Below, piece by piece: positions 36,202-44,167 of a stretch of 64,000 nucleotides of DNA; within the stretch, counting starts at the first letter, position 1; every line of letters begins with the position of its first letter. The DNA is from Clostridia bacterium (GTDB taxonomy: Bacteria > Bacillota > Clostridia > Christensenellales > Borkfalkiaceae). The notes beneath the pieces were generated by a model, which saw only the letters and a program-made list of their open reading frames with translations, had not been told where the DNA came from and searched no databases. The DNA is taken from positions 1-64,000 of the forward strand of contig JAGHJS010000088.1 of the NCBI GenBank assembly GCA_017886545.1, written 5' to 3'. The translations under genes and the position numbers were made by a program.

Positions 36202-36907
36202 GCTCTTTTCTTTCCGCTATTTTTTGTTTGACTTTGTAAAGCTGACGGCGGCGCTGCCCACGCTCATCGCGCTGCGCCCGCGCTGGCATTACGAAAACAA
36301 AGAAGCGCACAAAAAGATCCGCGGCGCGGCAATGACGGTGGCGAACCATCAGAGCTATCTCGACCCCATCAACATGCTGCTTGCGATATGGTACAGGCGG
36401 CTGCACATGGTGGCGACCGAAAACCTGTTCGCCTCCCGCCTCGGGAACTGGTTTTTCCGCAGGATGCTGTGCATCCCCGTCGACAAGGAAAACTTCAACA
36501 TACAGACCTTCCGCGAGGTGGGCAAACGCCTCGGCGAAGGCGGCGTGGTGACCATCTTCCCCGAAGGCGAACTCAACGCCGAAAAAGAGACGATCAAGAC
36601 CTTCCGCGCGGGCGTCGTGCTCATGGCGATGAAAAACCGCGTCCCCGTCGTGCCCGTCTATATCAAGCCGAACAGGCACTGGTACAACCGCCTGCACATC
36701 GTTATCGGCGAATCCGTCCGCATGGAAGAGTACTGCGGGCAGGGCGCGGCGCTTGCCGACGTCGAACGCGCGGCGGAAGTGCTGCACGCACGGGAGCTTG
36801 CGCTGAAACTATACCTTGAAACCAAACTTGCAAAAAAACGGAAAGGAGAAAAAAATGTTCGAAAAGTACACGGACGCACAGACGTTCGCGAGGATCAGGG
36901 AGTATGA
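36152..36907 (+). CDS. PlsC-type acyltransferase-like protein (second)
   Basis: A 251-residue lysophospholipid acyltransferase-superfamily protein. Catalytic NHQSYLDP (near residue 66), the FPEGELN motif (near 138) and VPVVPVYIKP (near 170) are clear. The N terminus is lysine-rich (MNSKPKNNKTEKRKK) and followed by an aromatic hydrophobic segment, suited to membrane-surface binding. It overlaps the previous gene by 50 bases and the next one by 53; both overlaps are unusually long, and its last 17 residues are encoded over the next gene's ribosome site and start. Confidence 0.85.
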   Translation: MNSKPKNNKTEKRKKAKLFSFRYFLFDFVKLTAALPTLIALRPRWHYENKEAHKKIRGAAMTVANHQSYLDPINMLLAIWYRRLHMVATENLFASRLGNWFFRRMLCIPVDKENFNIQTFREVGKRLGEGGVVTIFPEGELNAEKETIKTFRAGVVLMAMKNRVPVVPVYIKPNRHWYNRLHIVIGESVRMEEYCGQGAALADVERAAEVLHARELALKLYLETKLAKKRKGEKNVRKVHGRTDVREDQGV

Positions 36908-38120
36908 CTCCGTAACCGCCATGTGGCAGGACAAAGTCGCCGAATTCGGCGGCGTTGTCGCCATCGAGGACGCGGGCGAGCGCTATACCTACACCCGCAT
37001 CGACGAAGAAGTTGCCTCCCTTCGCGGCGTTCTGCTTGCCAAGGGCATAAAAAAGGGCGACTGTGTCGGCGTGTTCGCGCCCAACAGCTTCGCCTTTGTG
37101 CGCGCGTACCTCGCCGTCGTGACGGCGGGCGCGGTCGCGGTGCTGCTGCCGCCCCACCTCGACGAAACGACGGTTTTCGGGTGCAGCCTTAAATTTTCGC
37201 TCAAAGCGCTCGTCGTTGCAGACGAGCTGCGCGCAAAGACGGCGTTTGCCGCCGAAAAGAACCCGCGCCTTACGCTCATCGGCTGCGGCGAGTCGGGTGA
37301 CCCCGCCCCTGCCGTGCCCGCCGCGGGCGAGGACGGCTGCGCCGTGCTGTTCACGGGCGGCACCACGGGCAAGAGCAAGGGCGCGCTTTTAAGCCACCGC
37401 GCCGTGATGGCGGGCACGCGGAACGGGTGCTACGGCATCCGCAAGGTGTTCGGCTTGCGCTACCTGCTCGTGCTGCCACTCACGCATGTGTTCGGGCTGA
37501 TCCGCAACCTGATGACGTCGCTGTACACGGGCAGCACGCTGTTCATCTGCCGCAACAACAAAGACATGTTCAAAGACATCGCCGTGTTCAGGCCCGACAT
37601 CCTCGTGCTCGTTCCCGCGCTCGCGGAGATGGCGCTCGGGCTCTCCAAACAGTTCGGGCGCAATATGCTCGGCGATTCGCTGAAAACGATCATCTGCGGC
37701 GCGGCGTTCGTGCCGCCCTACCTCATCGCGGAGTACAAAAAACTCGGCGTTTCGCTCTTCCCCGGGTACGGGCTGACGGAGAGCGCGAACCTGGTGAGCG
37801 GCAACGCCGAAACGGAGACGAAGCCCGATTCCGTCGGCTACCCCTACCCCGGGCAGGAACTGAAGATCGTGGACGGCGAACTCTGGCTCAAAGGCACGAA
37901 CATGATGAGCGGATACGTCGGCGACGAGGAAGAGAACAGGGCGGCGTACAGCGACGGCTGGTTCCGCACGGGCGACCTCGTGCGCATGGACGAGGACGGA
38001 TTTTTGTACATCGTGGGCAGGATCAAAGAGGTGATCGTGCTCTCCACGGGCGAGAACATCTCCCCCGCAGAGATCGAAAACAAATTCGATTCGCACCCCG
38101 CCGAGAGAACGGACGCATGA
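36855..38120 (+). CDS. Adenylate-forming acyl ligase lacking the C-terminal subdomain
   Basis: A 421-residue AMP-binding enzyme with intact N-terminal motifs: FTGGTTGKSKGALLSHRA (near residue 165), GYGLTESANLVS (near 305), WFRTGDL (near 368) and GRIKEVIVLSTGENISPAEIE (near 390). It stops about 15 residues after the hinge, so the roughly 100-residue C-terminal subdomain with the catalytic lysine is absent. This is not a visible frameshift: the stop overlaps the next start as ATGA. The C subdomain may be supplied in trans by the ligase-carrier protein at 31661-33586. GGAAAGGAG precedes ATG 36855. Confidence 0.85.
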   Translation: MFEKYTDAQTFARIREYDSVTAMWQDKVAEFGGVVAIEDAGERYTYTRIDEEVASLRGVLLAKGIKKGDCVGVFAPNSFAFVRAYLAVVTAGAVAVLLPPHLDETTVFGCSLKFSLKALVVADELRAKTAFAAEKNPRLTLIGCGESGDPAPAVPAAGEDGCAVLFTGGTTGKSKGALLSHRAVMAGTRNGCYGIRKVFGLRYLLVLPLTHVFGLIRNLMTSLYTGSTLFICRNNKDMFKDIAVFRPDILVLVPALAEMALGLSKQFGRNMLGDSLKTIICGAAFVPPYLIAEYKKLGVSLFPGYGLTESANLVSGNAETETKPDSVGYPYPGQELKIVDGELWLKGTNMMSGYVGDEEENRAAYSDGWFRTGDLVRMDEDGFLYIVGRIKEVIVLSTGENISPAEIENKFDSHPAERTDA

Positions 38121-39130
38121 AGTGGCTTCCCGATCCGCCGCAGACGGGCGACATCGTGCGCGTGAAGCTGGGGCAGATCTACCACTACGGCGTGTACCTT
38201 TCGGACGAAGAAGTGATCGCGTTCGGCATGCCGCCCGTCGGCGGGCTGCCCGCGGACGGCAGGGACGTATGCGTCGTTTCGACGGACATACAGACCTTTT
38301 TGTGCGGAAATTTCCTCGAAACGGGAAAGCCCTCCTTCACGGAGCGCAGGCGCATGCGCCCGCGGGAAGAGATCGCGGCATACGCGCGCGCCAAAATCGG
38401 CATGCGCGGGTACGACCTGTTGCGCAACAACTGCGAACATTTTGCCTACGAATGCGCGTTCGGCGCCAAACAGAGCGCGCAGGTGGACGCGGTGCGCGCC
38501 ATGTGGCGCTCGCTGCCGCGCACCGAAGTGTACGTCGCGCCCCTGCCCGCAGGCGGAGGCGGCGCGCTCTTCCCCGAAGAACGGCAGCGCGAGATCGACG
38601 GCTGTACGAACGAAAAGGTGAAGGCGCAGAAAGCTACCGTATGGCGGCTTTTGGAATTTGCGATGAAGCGCACGTTCGGCATCGAGCTGCGCGAAACGGA
38701 CGTCCGCCGCGAACAGAGCGGCAAATGGGTGTGCTCGCAGTGCTGGTTTTCGCTCTCACACACAGACCGCTATGCCGCCGTCGCCGTGTCGCGCGCGCCC
38801 GTCGGGGTGGACATCGAGGAGGAAAACGGCAGGCCGTTCGCCGCGCTGCTCGGCCGCATCGCCACGCCCAAAGAACAGGAGCGCGGCGTGCCCGACGAAC
38901 GGAGCTTTTTAAAACTCTGGACGGCGAAAGAGAGCCTGTTCAAACGCGCGGGCAAGGAGGCGTTCGTCCCTTCCGAAACGGAAACGGAGGGAGAAAGCGT
39001 GCTGAGCTGCTTTTTGCCCCATGAAAAGCTCGTGCTCTCCGTCGCCGCCGAGCAGGCGCAGGAAGCGCTCCTGCATACGGTCACGGCAGACCTCTCCGCC
39101 GCAGGAAAGGCGGACTATATCGCATTATGA
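38117..39130 (+). CDS. LRAT-like domain fused to a 4'-phosphopantetheinyl transferase
   Basis: A 337-residue two-domain protein. Residues about 10-125 form an LRAT/H-rev107-like thiol acyltransferase of the NlpC/P60 superfamily: HYGVYL with His23 and the signature NNCEHF with Cys106, the expected nucleophile. Residues about 160-337 form an Sfp-type phosphopantetheinyl transferase: NEKVKAQKATVWRLLEFA, FSLSHTD, GVDIE (magnesium ligands Asp232 and Glu234) and LWTAKESLFKRAG. The transferase would activate the carrier domain of the first gene; the LRAT domain would move an acyl group to an amine, alcohol or phospholipid. Starts by ATGA overlap with the ligase. Last gene of the operon. Confidence 0.85.
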   Translation: MKWLPDPPQTGDIVRVKLGQIYHYGVYLSDEEVIAFGMPPVGGLPADGRDVCVVSTDIQTFLCGNFLETGKPSFTERRRMRPREEIAAYARAKIGMRGYDLLRNNCEHFAYECAFGAKQSAQVDAVRAMWRSLPRTEVYVAPLPAGGGGALFPEERQREIDGCTNEKVKAQKATVWRLLEFAMKRTFGIELRETDVRREQSGKWVCSQCWFSLSHTDRYAAVAVSRAPVGVDIEEENGRPFAALLGRIATPKEQERGVPDERSFLKLWTAKESLFKRAGKEAFVPSETETEGESVLSCFLPHEKLVLSVAAEQAQEALLHTVTADLSAAGKADYIAL

Positions 39131-39154
39131 TCGTCTGCGCCGCAAGCGGCGCGC

Positions 39155-39183
39155 ACGCCTCCCCGCCCGGGGAGGCGTTTTTT
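39155..39183 (+). terminator. Terminator of the acyl-ligase operon
   Basis: ACGCCTCCCC/GGGGAGGCGT stem, loop GCCC, followed by a run of six Ts (39178-39183). Confidence 0.9.
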
Positions 39184-39306
39184 GATTCGCCGGAACATCG
39201 GCGGGACGCGCCCGCCCTTTCGCAGGCGTCCGTCACGGCGCGTCGGGCACGGCGTTTCCGGCACGGCGCGTCGGGTACGGCGCGTTTCTCTTTTTTTGCA
39301 AAAGCC

Positions 39307-39336
39307 TTGCGCGGCGGCGCCTTCCTGTGTTATACT
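39307..39336 (+). promoter_or_regulatory. Promoter of the Cdd1-like gene
   Basis: TTGCGC-N18-TATACT, 33 bases before the ATG at 39369. Confidence 0.55.
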
Positions 39337-39368
39337 GAAGGCGGAAACAAAGGCAAAAGGAGGCGCAC

Positions 39369-39899
39369 ATGAGCGAACTGCGCACCATCCCGAACGTAGG
39401 AAAGGCGACCGAACGGGACCTCATCGCCATGGGCTATACGACGGTCGCCTCGCTGAAGGGCAAAACGGCGGACGAACTGTACGCCGAGGAGTGCGCCCTG
39501 CGCGGCTTTACGCTCGACCGCTGCCAGCTGTACCTGTACCGCGCCGTCGAATACTATGTGAACAGCGAAGCGCCCGACCCCGCGCGCTGCAAGTGGTGGC
39601 TGTGGAAAGACGAAGTGCTGCGCCCCTCGCCCTGCGGGGCGGTATGCGCGGACTGCGCGCGCTTCCCCGCCGCCTGCAAGGGCTGCCGTGCGATATGCGG
39701 AAAGGTGTACTGGCTGCAATACACGGGCGCCGCGCGATGCGCCGTGTACGATTGCTGCGTGAACGGCAAAAAACAGACGGACTGCGGCGGCTGCCCCGCC
39801 CTGCCCTGCGAGCGGTTCACCAAGGATCCGACCGTCTCCGACGAGCAGAACGCCGCGAACCTCGCCCGAATGCTTGAAAATCTGAAAAAGGCGCCCTGA
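39369..39899 (+). CDS. Helix-hairpin-helix Cdd1-like protein fused to DUF3795
   Basis: A 176-residue protein. Residues 1-85 match the small Cdd1/pathogenicity-locus helix-hairpin-helix family (IPNVGKATERDLIAMGYTTV, then the family end CKWWLWKD). Residues 90-170 hold a cysteine-rich DUF3795-like domain: CGAVCADCARFPAACKGCRAICGK, CAVYDCCVNGKKQTDCGGCPALPCERF, which looks metal-binding. Function unknown; helix-hairpin-helix suggests nucleic-acid contact. AAAGGAGG precedes the ATG. The CAT-like gene follows after 6 bases, so the two are one operon. Confidence 0.8.
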   Translation: MSELRTIPNVGKATERDLIAMGYTTVASLKGKTADELYAEECALRGFTLDRCQLYLYRAVEYYVNSEAPDPARCKWWLWKDEVLRPSPCGAVCADCARFPAACKGCRAICGKVYWLQYTGAARCAVYDCCVNGKKQTDCGGCPALPCERFTKDPTVSDEQNAANLARMLENLKKAP

Positions 39900-39905
39900 T
39901 GACCC

Positions 39906-40532
39906 ATGAACCGCTATACGATCATAGATGAAACGACCTGGAAACGCGCGCAGCACTGCGCCGTCTTCCGCAACTGTATCGAACCATCGTTCTGTGTGAC
40001 GTTTGACCTTGACGTCACAAATTTCCGTCGCGCAATCGGGCGGCGGGGGCTCTCATTCACCCTTGCGCTCGTCTACGCCGTCACGGAATGCGCCAACTCG
40101 ATCGAAGAATTCCGCTACCGCTTTCTGAACGGAAACGTCGTACTTTTTGACAAAATCGATACCGCCTTCACCTGGTTGGATGCGGATACGGAACTGTTCA
40201 AAGTGGTGAACGTACCTTTCGAAGGCAGCATGGACGAATATGTTGCCGCCGCAAAAAGAGCGGCGGAGCAGCAGAAAGTTTACTTTACGGGGCCGCTCGG
40301 TATAGACGTGTTTCAGTTTTCGCCCCTGCCGTGGGTGACGTATCGCCATATTTCGCATACGAATGCGGGGAACAGGGAAAATTCTACGCCCCTCTTCGAC
40401 TGGGGCAAGTTTTACGAACGGGAAGGCAGGTATCTGCTCCCCTTCTCCGTTCAGGTGCACCATTCTTTTGCGGACGGACTGCACGTAGGCAGGCTTGCGG
40501 AAAAAGTGCAGGATCTTCTCAACAGGCTATGA
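39906..40532 (+). CDS. Chloramphenicol acetyltransferase-like protein (CatA type)
   Basis: A 208-residue trimeric-CAT-family acyltransferase. The catalytic motif HHSFADGLHVG with the active-site His lies near residue 187; FRYRFLNGNVV (near 70) and the conserved substrate-pocket segments TYRHISHTN (near 145) are present. Length is typical for CatA. Whether it inactivates chloramphenicol or acts on another acceptor cannot be told; several known drug-contact residues would need alignment. No mobile-element context is present. Co-transcribed with the Cdd1-like gene. Confidence 0.85.
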   Translation: MNRYTIIDETTWKRAQHCAVFRNCIEPSFCVTFDLDVTNFRRAIGRRGLSFTLALVYAVTECANSIEEFRYRFLNGNVVLFDKIDTAFTWLDADTELFKVVNVPFEGSMDEYVAAAKRAAEQQKVYFTGPLGIDVFQFSPLPWVTYRHISHTNAGNRENSTPLFDWGKFYEREGRYLLPFSVQVHHSFADGLHVGRLAEKVQDLLNRL

Positions 40533-40538
40533 CCCTTT

Positions 40539-40578
40539 GCGCAGCGGGCGCCCGCCGTACGGCGGGCGCCCGCTGCGC
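40539..40578. terminator. 40-bp perfect palindrome after the CAT-like gene
   Basis: Every base from 40539 to 40578 pairs with its mirror position, all but six being G or C. It is flanked by TTT on the left and AAAA on the right and ends the plus-strand unit; it could also extrude as a cruciform. Confidence 0.8.
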
Positions 40579-40610
40579 GAAAAACAGGCGGGCGCGATCG
40601 CGCCCGCCTG
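40579..40610 (-). terminator. Terminator of the 40647-41144 gene
   Basis: A 26-bp palindrome (40585-40610) followed on the minus strand by TTTTTCG. Confidence 0.8.
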
Positions 40611-40646
40611 CCCCGTTTCAGCAGAACGTTTCCTGTTTTGCGGTAT

Positions 40647-41144
40647 TCAGCTCTCTGCGCCGAACGTTTTCAGCGTTTCGGAAAGGAGCAGGTAAAAGGT
40701 ATCCGCCGCCTCGCCGACATACGCCGCAAGCCGCTCTTTTGCGCCCGCCTCGTCCGTTTCGATCGCCTCGGCAAGCGCCTCCGCCTCCTCGGCGGAGAGG
40801 GTGATATACCCCGCCAGCACGCTCTGCACGCACGCCGCTTTCACGCTCACGCCCTTATCGGTACGGGCGAGCAGGACGTGCAGCGCCGTGGCGAACGCGC
40901 CGCAGGTCAGCCCCTCGGCAAGCGCGCTCTCCGCCGCCGCGTCGCAGACCCCGAACAGGATCAGGCGATAGGCGGCGTACAGCACCGTGCCCAGCGCAAA
41001 GGGCAGGAACGCCTGCACCTTCGCGCCCGCCTTTTTGAGGAGGGTCTTTTGCAGAAGCAGCGAAACGCCCCATGCCGCAAGCCCGAACAGCAGCACATCC
41101 GCCTTGAACTGCCGCAGATAGGAAACAAACCCGACAAGATCCAT
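40647..41144 (-). CDS. Hypothetical membrane protein
   Basis: A 165-residue protein I do not recognise. Three hydrophobic segments lie at about residues 15-32, 43-65 and 95-115; a basic stretch (KTLLKKAGAK) separates the first two. The last 50 residues are acidic and helical (AEEAEALAEAIETDEAG). ATG 41144 follows GGAGG 10 bases upstream; its own promoter and terminator show that it is a real single-gene unit, convergent with the CAT-like gene. Confidence 0.65.
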   Translation of the reverse strand: MDLVGFVSYLRQFKADVLLFGLAAWGVSLLLQKTLLKKAGAKVQAFLPFALGTVLYAAYRLILFGVCDAAAESALAEGLTCGAFATALHVLLARTDKGVSVKAACVQSVLAGYITLSAEEAEALAEAIETDEAGAKERLAAYVGEAADTFYLLLSETLKTFGAES

Positions 41145-41181
41145 ACAGCTTTTTCCTCCGAGTTTTTCCCGCCGCAATTCC

Positions 41182-41211
41182 AGTATACCACGCGCCTGCC
41201 CGCAAAACCAA
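41182..41211 (-). promoter_or_regulatory. Promoter of the 40647-41144 gene
   Basis: TTGGTT-N18-TATACT on the minus strand. Confidence 0.55.
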
Positions 41212-41317
41212 GGGTAGGCGCCATTTTTTTGCGTAGTAGAGCGCCCCGCCCGTTTTTCGTCTTGCGCCGCTCCCTCCGCACCCATCCCTCTTGCCCGCGC
41301 CGTGCCCTTCTATCGCC

Positions 41318-41475
41318 CGCCGCTCTCCTTTTGCCGCGCCGAACCTCTCTGCCGCCCTGCCTGCACCGCCCCGCGCCTTCCGCCATGCCGCCGCTCTCCT
41401 TTTGCCGCGCCGAGCCTCTCTTCTGCCGCCCTGCCCGCACCGCCCCCGCGCCTTCCGCCATGCCGCCGCCCTCCT
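41318..41475. repeat. About 71-bp tandem repeat, just over two copies
   Basis: Units beginning CCGCTCTCCTTTTGCCGCGCC at 41321 and 41392, with a partial third near 41466; each also contains CCGCGCCTTCCGCCATGCC. It fills most of the gap before gerAA. Confidence 0.7.
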
Positions 41476-41489
41476 GCGCGCGGCGGCGC

Positions 41490-41518
41490 TTATAAAAACA
41501 GAAATCCTGCGCATGCTT
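41490..41518 (+). promoter_or_regulatory. Possible sigma-G promoter of the gerA operon
   Basis: TTATA-N17-CATGCTT is near the forespore sigma-G consensus (GHATR, CATWHTA) with one and two mismatches. If used, transcription would start close to the GTG at 41524. Weak match. Confidence 0.3.
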
Positions 41519-41523
41519 GTTGC

Positions 41524-42996
41524 GTGGATAAGTCGGCAAAAAAACTCGGGACGAAACTTCCGGACAACGTAAAACTGCTCAAAGACATCCTTCCCGCGGA
41601 GGATGTGCTCGTGTATACCTTCCGCACCGCGGACGGGAAGAGCTGTGCGGCGGTGTATACGGACGGCATCACGGATAAGGAAAGCCTCGGCGAACTTGCG
41701 GCAAAGCCCCTAACGCTTGCCAAAGCGCCGAAGAGCCGCGAGGAGGCGAAAAAGCTCCTCTACTTCCCCGAAATGAAGGACGCGGACGACGCGGAGAGCG
41801 CAGCAAGCGAGATCTTAGCAGGCAACCCTGCCCTGCTCATCGACGGCATTGCGGGCGCGGTCGTGCTCGGCACAAAAAAGATCGCCGTGCGCGCCGTCAC
41901 GGAACCGCAGACGGCGATCACCGTCAAAGGTCCGCGCGAAGGGTTCATCGAGGACATAAAGACGAACATGGGGCTGGTGCGGCGGCGCATCAAGAGCCCC
42001 GCCCTGCGGCTGGACACGCAGAAGGTCGGCAAGTACAGCAAGACGGTGGTGAGCGTGGTCTACCTCGAGGGCATCACCGACGCGCGCATCGTGGAGGAGA
42101 TCAAAGAGCGCATCGCCGCCGTGGAGATCGACGGCGTGCCCGACTCTTCGTACATCGCGCAGTTCCTCGCCAAAAAGCCGTACTCCCTTTTCAAACAGGT
42201 CGGCACGACGGAGAAGCCGGACGTGTTCTGCGCCAAACTTCTGGAAGGGCGCGCGGGCGTGCTGGTGGACGGTTCGCCCATCGCGCTGACCCTGCCGTAT
42301 ATGCTCAGCGAGGATTTTCAGAGCGCGCAGGACTACTTTGTTTCGCCATACCGTGCGACCATCACCCGCCTTCTGCGCCTTGCGGCGGTGTGCATCGCGC
42401 TGTTTCTGCCCGCCTTTTACGTGGCGGCGCAGCTGTTCAAATTACAGCTTCTGCCCTTTGCGCTGCTCATGACCATATCGGGCGGCATCCAGGGCATCCC
42501 CCTTTCGCCCAGCCTGGAATTGTTTTTCCTTCTGGTCGTTTTAGAGATCCTTATCGAGGCGAGCGTGCGCATGCCGAAATACGTAGCGCTCGCGCTCTCT
42601 GTCATCGGCGCGCTCGTGCTGGGCGATACGGCGGTCAAAGCGGGGCTTGTTTCTTCGCCCGCGATCATCATCGTGGCGCTTTCGGGCATCGCGGCGTACA
42701 CCGTTCCCGACCTGACGGGCACCCTGTCGGTCGTGCGCATCGCCTTCGTCATCGTGGCGGGGAGCATCGGCACCTACGGCATTTTGCTGCTGACGGCGCT
42801 CATCCTCTATTACCTGCTCTCTTCGGACGGATACGGCACGCCGCTGCTCGCGCCCTTTTCGCCGCTCATCCGCCGCGATCTGAAAGACAGCCTGCTCAAA
42901 ACGGACATCTATTCGCTGCGCAGCCGCCCCGCTGTGTTCCGCGGCAAAAACAAGACGCGGCTGAAAGTCAGAAACAGGAGAAAGGACAATGGATAA
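41524..42996 (+). CDS. gerAA: Spore germination protein GerAA (GerA family)
   Basis: A subunit of the nutrient germinant receptor in the spore inner membrane. The protein has about 490 residues: a soluble N-terminal domain (1-240) with family segments such as GNPALLIDG, EPQTAITVKGPREGFIEDIKTN (near 130) and the MGLVRRRIKSP motif; then four to five membrane segments in residues 255-450 (LPFALLMTISGGIQGIPLSP near 315) and a charged tail. No in-frame ATG exists near the N terminus; GTG 41524 gives the expected length but lacks a ribosome site, so the start is uncertain. First gene of the operon. Confidence 0.9.
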   Translation: MDKSAKKLGTKLPDNVKLLKDILPAEDVLVYTFRTADGKSCAAVYTDGITDKESLGELAAKPLTLAKAPKSREEAKKLLYFPEMKDADDAESAASEILAGNPALLIDGIAGAVVLGTKKIAVRAVTEPQTAITVKGPREGFIEDIKTNMGLVRRRIKSPALRLDTQKVGKYSKTVVSVVYLEGITDARIVEEIKERIAAVEIDGVPDSSYIAQFLAKKPYSLFKQVGTTEKPDVFCAKLLEGRAGVLVDGSPIALTLPYMLSEDFQSAQDYFVSPYRATITRLLRLAAVCIALFLPAFYVAAQLFKLQLLPFALLMTISGGIQGIPLSPSLELFFLLVVLEILIEASVRMPKYVALALSVIGALVLGDTAVKAGLVSSPAIIIVALSGIAAYTVPDLTGTLSVVRIAFVIVAGSIGTYGILLLTALILYYLLSSDGYGTPLLAPFSPLIRRDLKDSLLKTDIYSLRSRPAVFRGKNKTRLKVRNRRKDNG

Positions 42997-44167
42997 ACTC
43001 AAACTGCGGCAGATCTGCTTTCTGTTTGCGGCGGTGCTGCCCGTCGCAAAGCTCATCATCTACCCATCCACGCTCTCGTATTACGCAAAAAACGACCTGC
43101 TCCTCTCTGCCGGGCTGAACTTTCTGGCTGAGGGGATCGTCATCGCGCTCGTGATGTGGCTCTCCTCGCGGACGGACCGCACGCTGTTCGACCTGCTGCG
43201 GTACACCTTCGGCGAAGTGGCGGCGAAAACGCTGTACGTGCTTTTGGCGCTCTTCCTGCTTTTTTCCGCCGCACTGCCCGTGCTTGAACAGAAAATCTTC
43301 GTCATGCAGGTACTGTACGAGAACGTGCCGTCCCTCCTTTCCTTCACCCCGTTTTTCGCGGTATGCTGTTTCGCATGCGTCAAAGGGCTGAAAACGATCG
43401 GCAGGATCGCCGACATCTCTCTCCCCGTTTTCGCGCTCGCGTTTACGGCGCTCATCCTGCTCGCCCTTCCGCACGCCGATTTCGGCGCATTGCAGCCGGC
43501 GGGCGCGGCAGGCGTGCGCGGCATTTTTACGGGAAGCCTGTTCGGGCTGCCCTGGTTCACCGAATGCCTGTTCCCGCTGCTCTTCCTCGGGCATTTCAGG
43601 TACGAAAAAGGAGGGATGTGGAAAGTGCTTGCCGCGTTCGCCGCTGGGGCGGGAGCGGTCCTGCTGTATCTCGCCGTATTTTACGGGATCTTTGAAGAAC
43701 TGTCCATCCTGTCGCAGTACCCGCTGGCTCATATCGCAAAATATTCGACGATCTATACCACGCTCGGGCGCGCGGACTTCCTCTTTATCTTTTCGATCGC
43801 GCTCGTCTGTATCTTTTACCTGTGCATCCCCGTACAGCTGAGCGTGCACTGCTTCCGCAAAGCGTTCCCGCACCTTGCGCCCGTTTTCCCCGCGGCCGGA
43901 GCAAATCTTCTGCTCCTCGTGCTGGCGATCGTATTCAACTACTCTTTCAATGCCGTGCAGACGTTCATGATGCGGTACGCCTTCCCCGTCTTTTTGCTGT
44001 TCTGCTATGTGCTGCCGCTTTTGAGCCTGCTTCTGCGGAAAAAACCGAAAGCGGGGCGCGGCACGCCGGAACAGAACGCAAAGGCGGCGCGTAAAAAAAC
44101 GGCGCGCCGAAGGGCTGCGCGCATTGCCCGCCTCCTGCGGCGGCAGGAAAGGAGGGAGCATGAATAA
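42989..44167 (+). CDS. gerAB: Spore germination protein GerAB (spore permease family)
   Basis: B subunit of the receptor, an amino-acid-permease-like (APC fold) protein with about ten membrane segments over residues 10-365. It has 392 residues, slightly longer than the common 360 because of a basic Arg/Ala-rich tail (RKKPKAGRG onward). GLKTIGRIADISLPVFA (near 140) and the region around LFGLPWFTECLFPLLF (near 185) fit the family. AGGAGAAAGG precedes the ATG; it overlaps gerAA by 8 bases and gerAC by 8 bases. Confidence 0.92.
   Translation: MDKLKLRQICFLFAAVLPVAKLIIYPSTLSYYAKNDLLLSAGLNFLAEGIVIALVMWLSSRTDRTLFDLLRYTFGEVAAKTLYVLLALFLLFSAALPVLEQKIFVMQVLYENVPSLLSFTPFFAVCCFACVKGLKTIGRIADISLPVFALAFTALILLALPHADFGALQPAGAAGVRGIFTGSLFGLPWFTECLFPLLFLGHFRYEKGGMWKVLAAFAAGAGAVLLYLAVFYGIFEELSILSQYPLAHIAKYSTIYTTLGRADFLFIFSIALVCIFYLCIPVQLSVHCFRKAFPHLAPVFPAAGANLLLLVLAIVFNYSFNAVQTFMMRYAFPVFLLFCYVLPLLSLLLRKKPKAGRGTPEQNAKAARKKTARRRAARIARLLRRQERREHE

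Noticed and set aside
38101..38120. Frameshift explaining the short second ligase
   Set aside because: The next gene starts by an ATGA overlap with a good domain from its first residues, and no C-terminal ligase sequence appears in any frame downstream.
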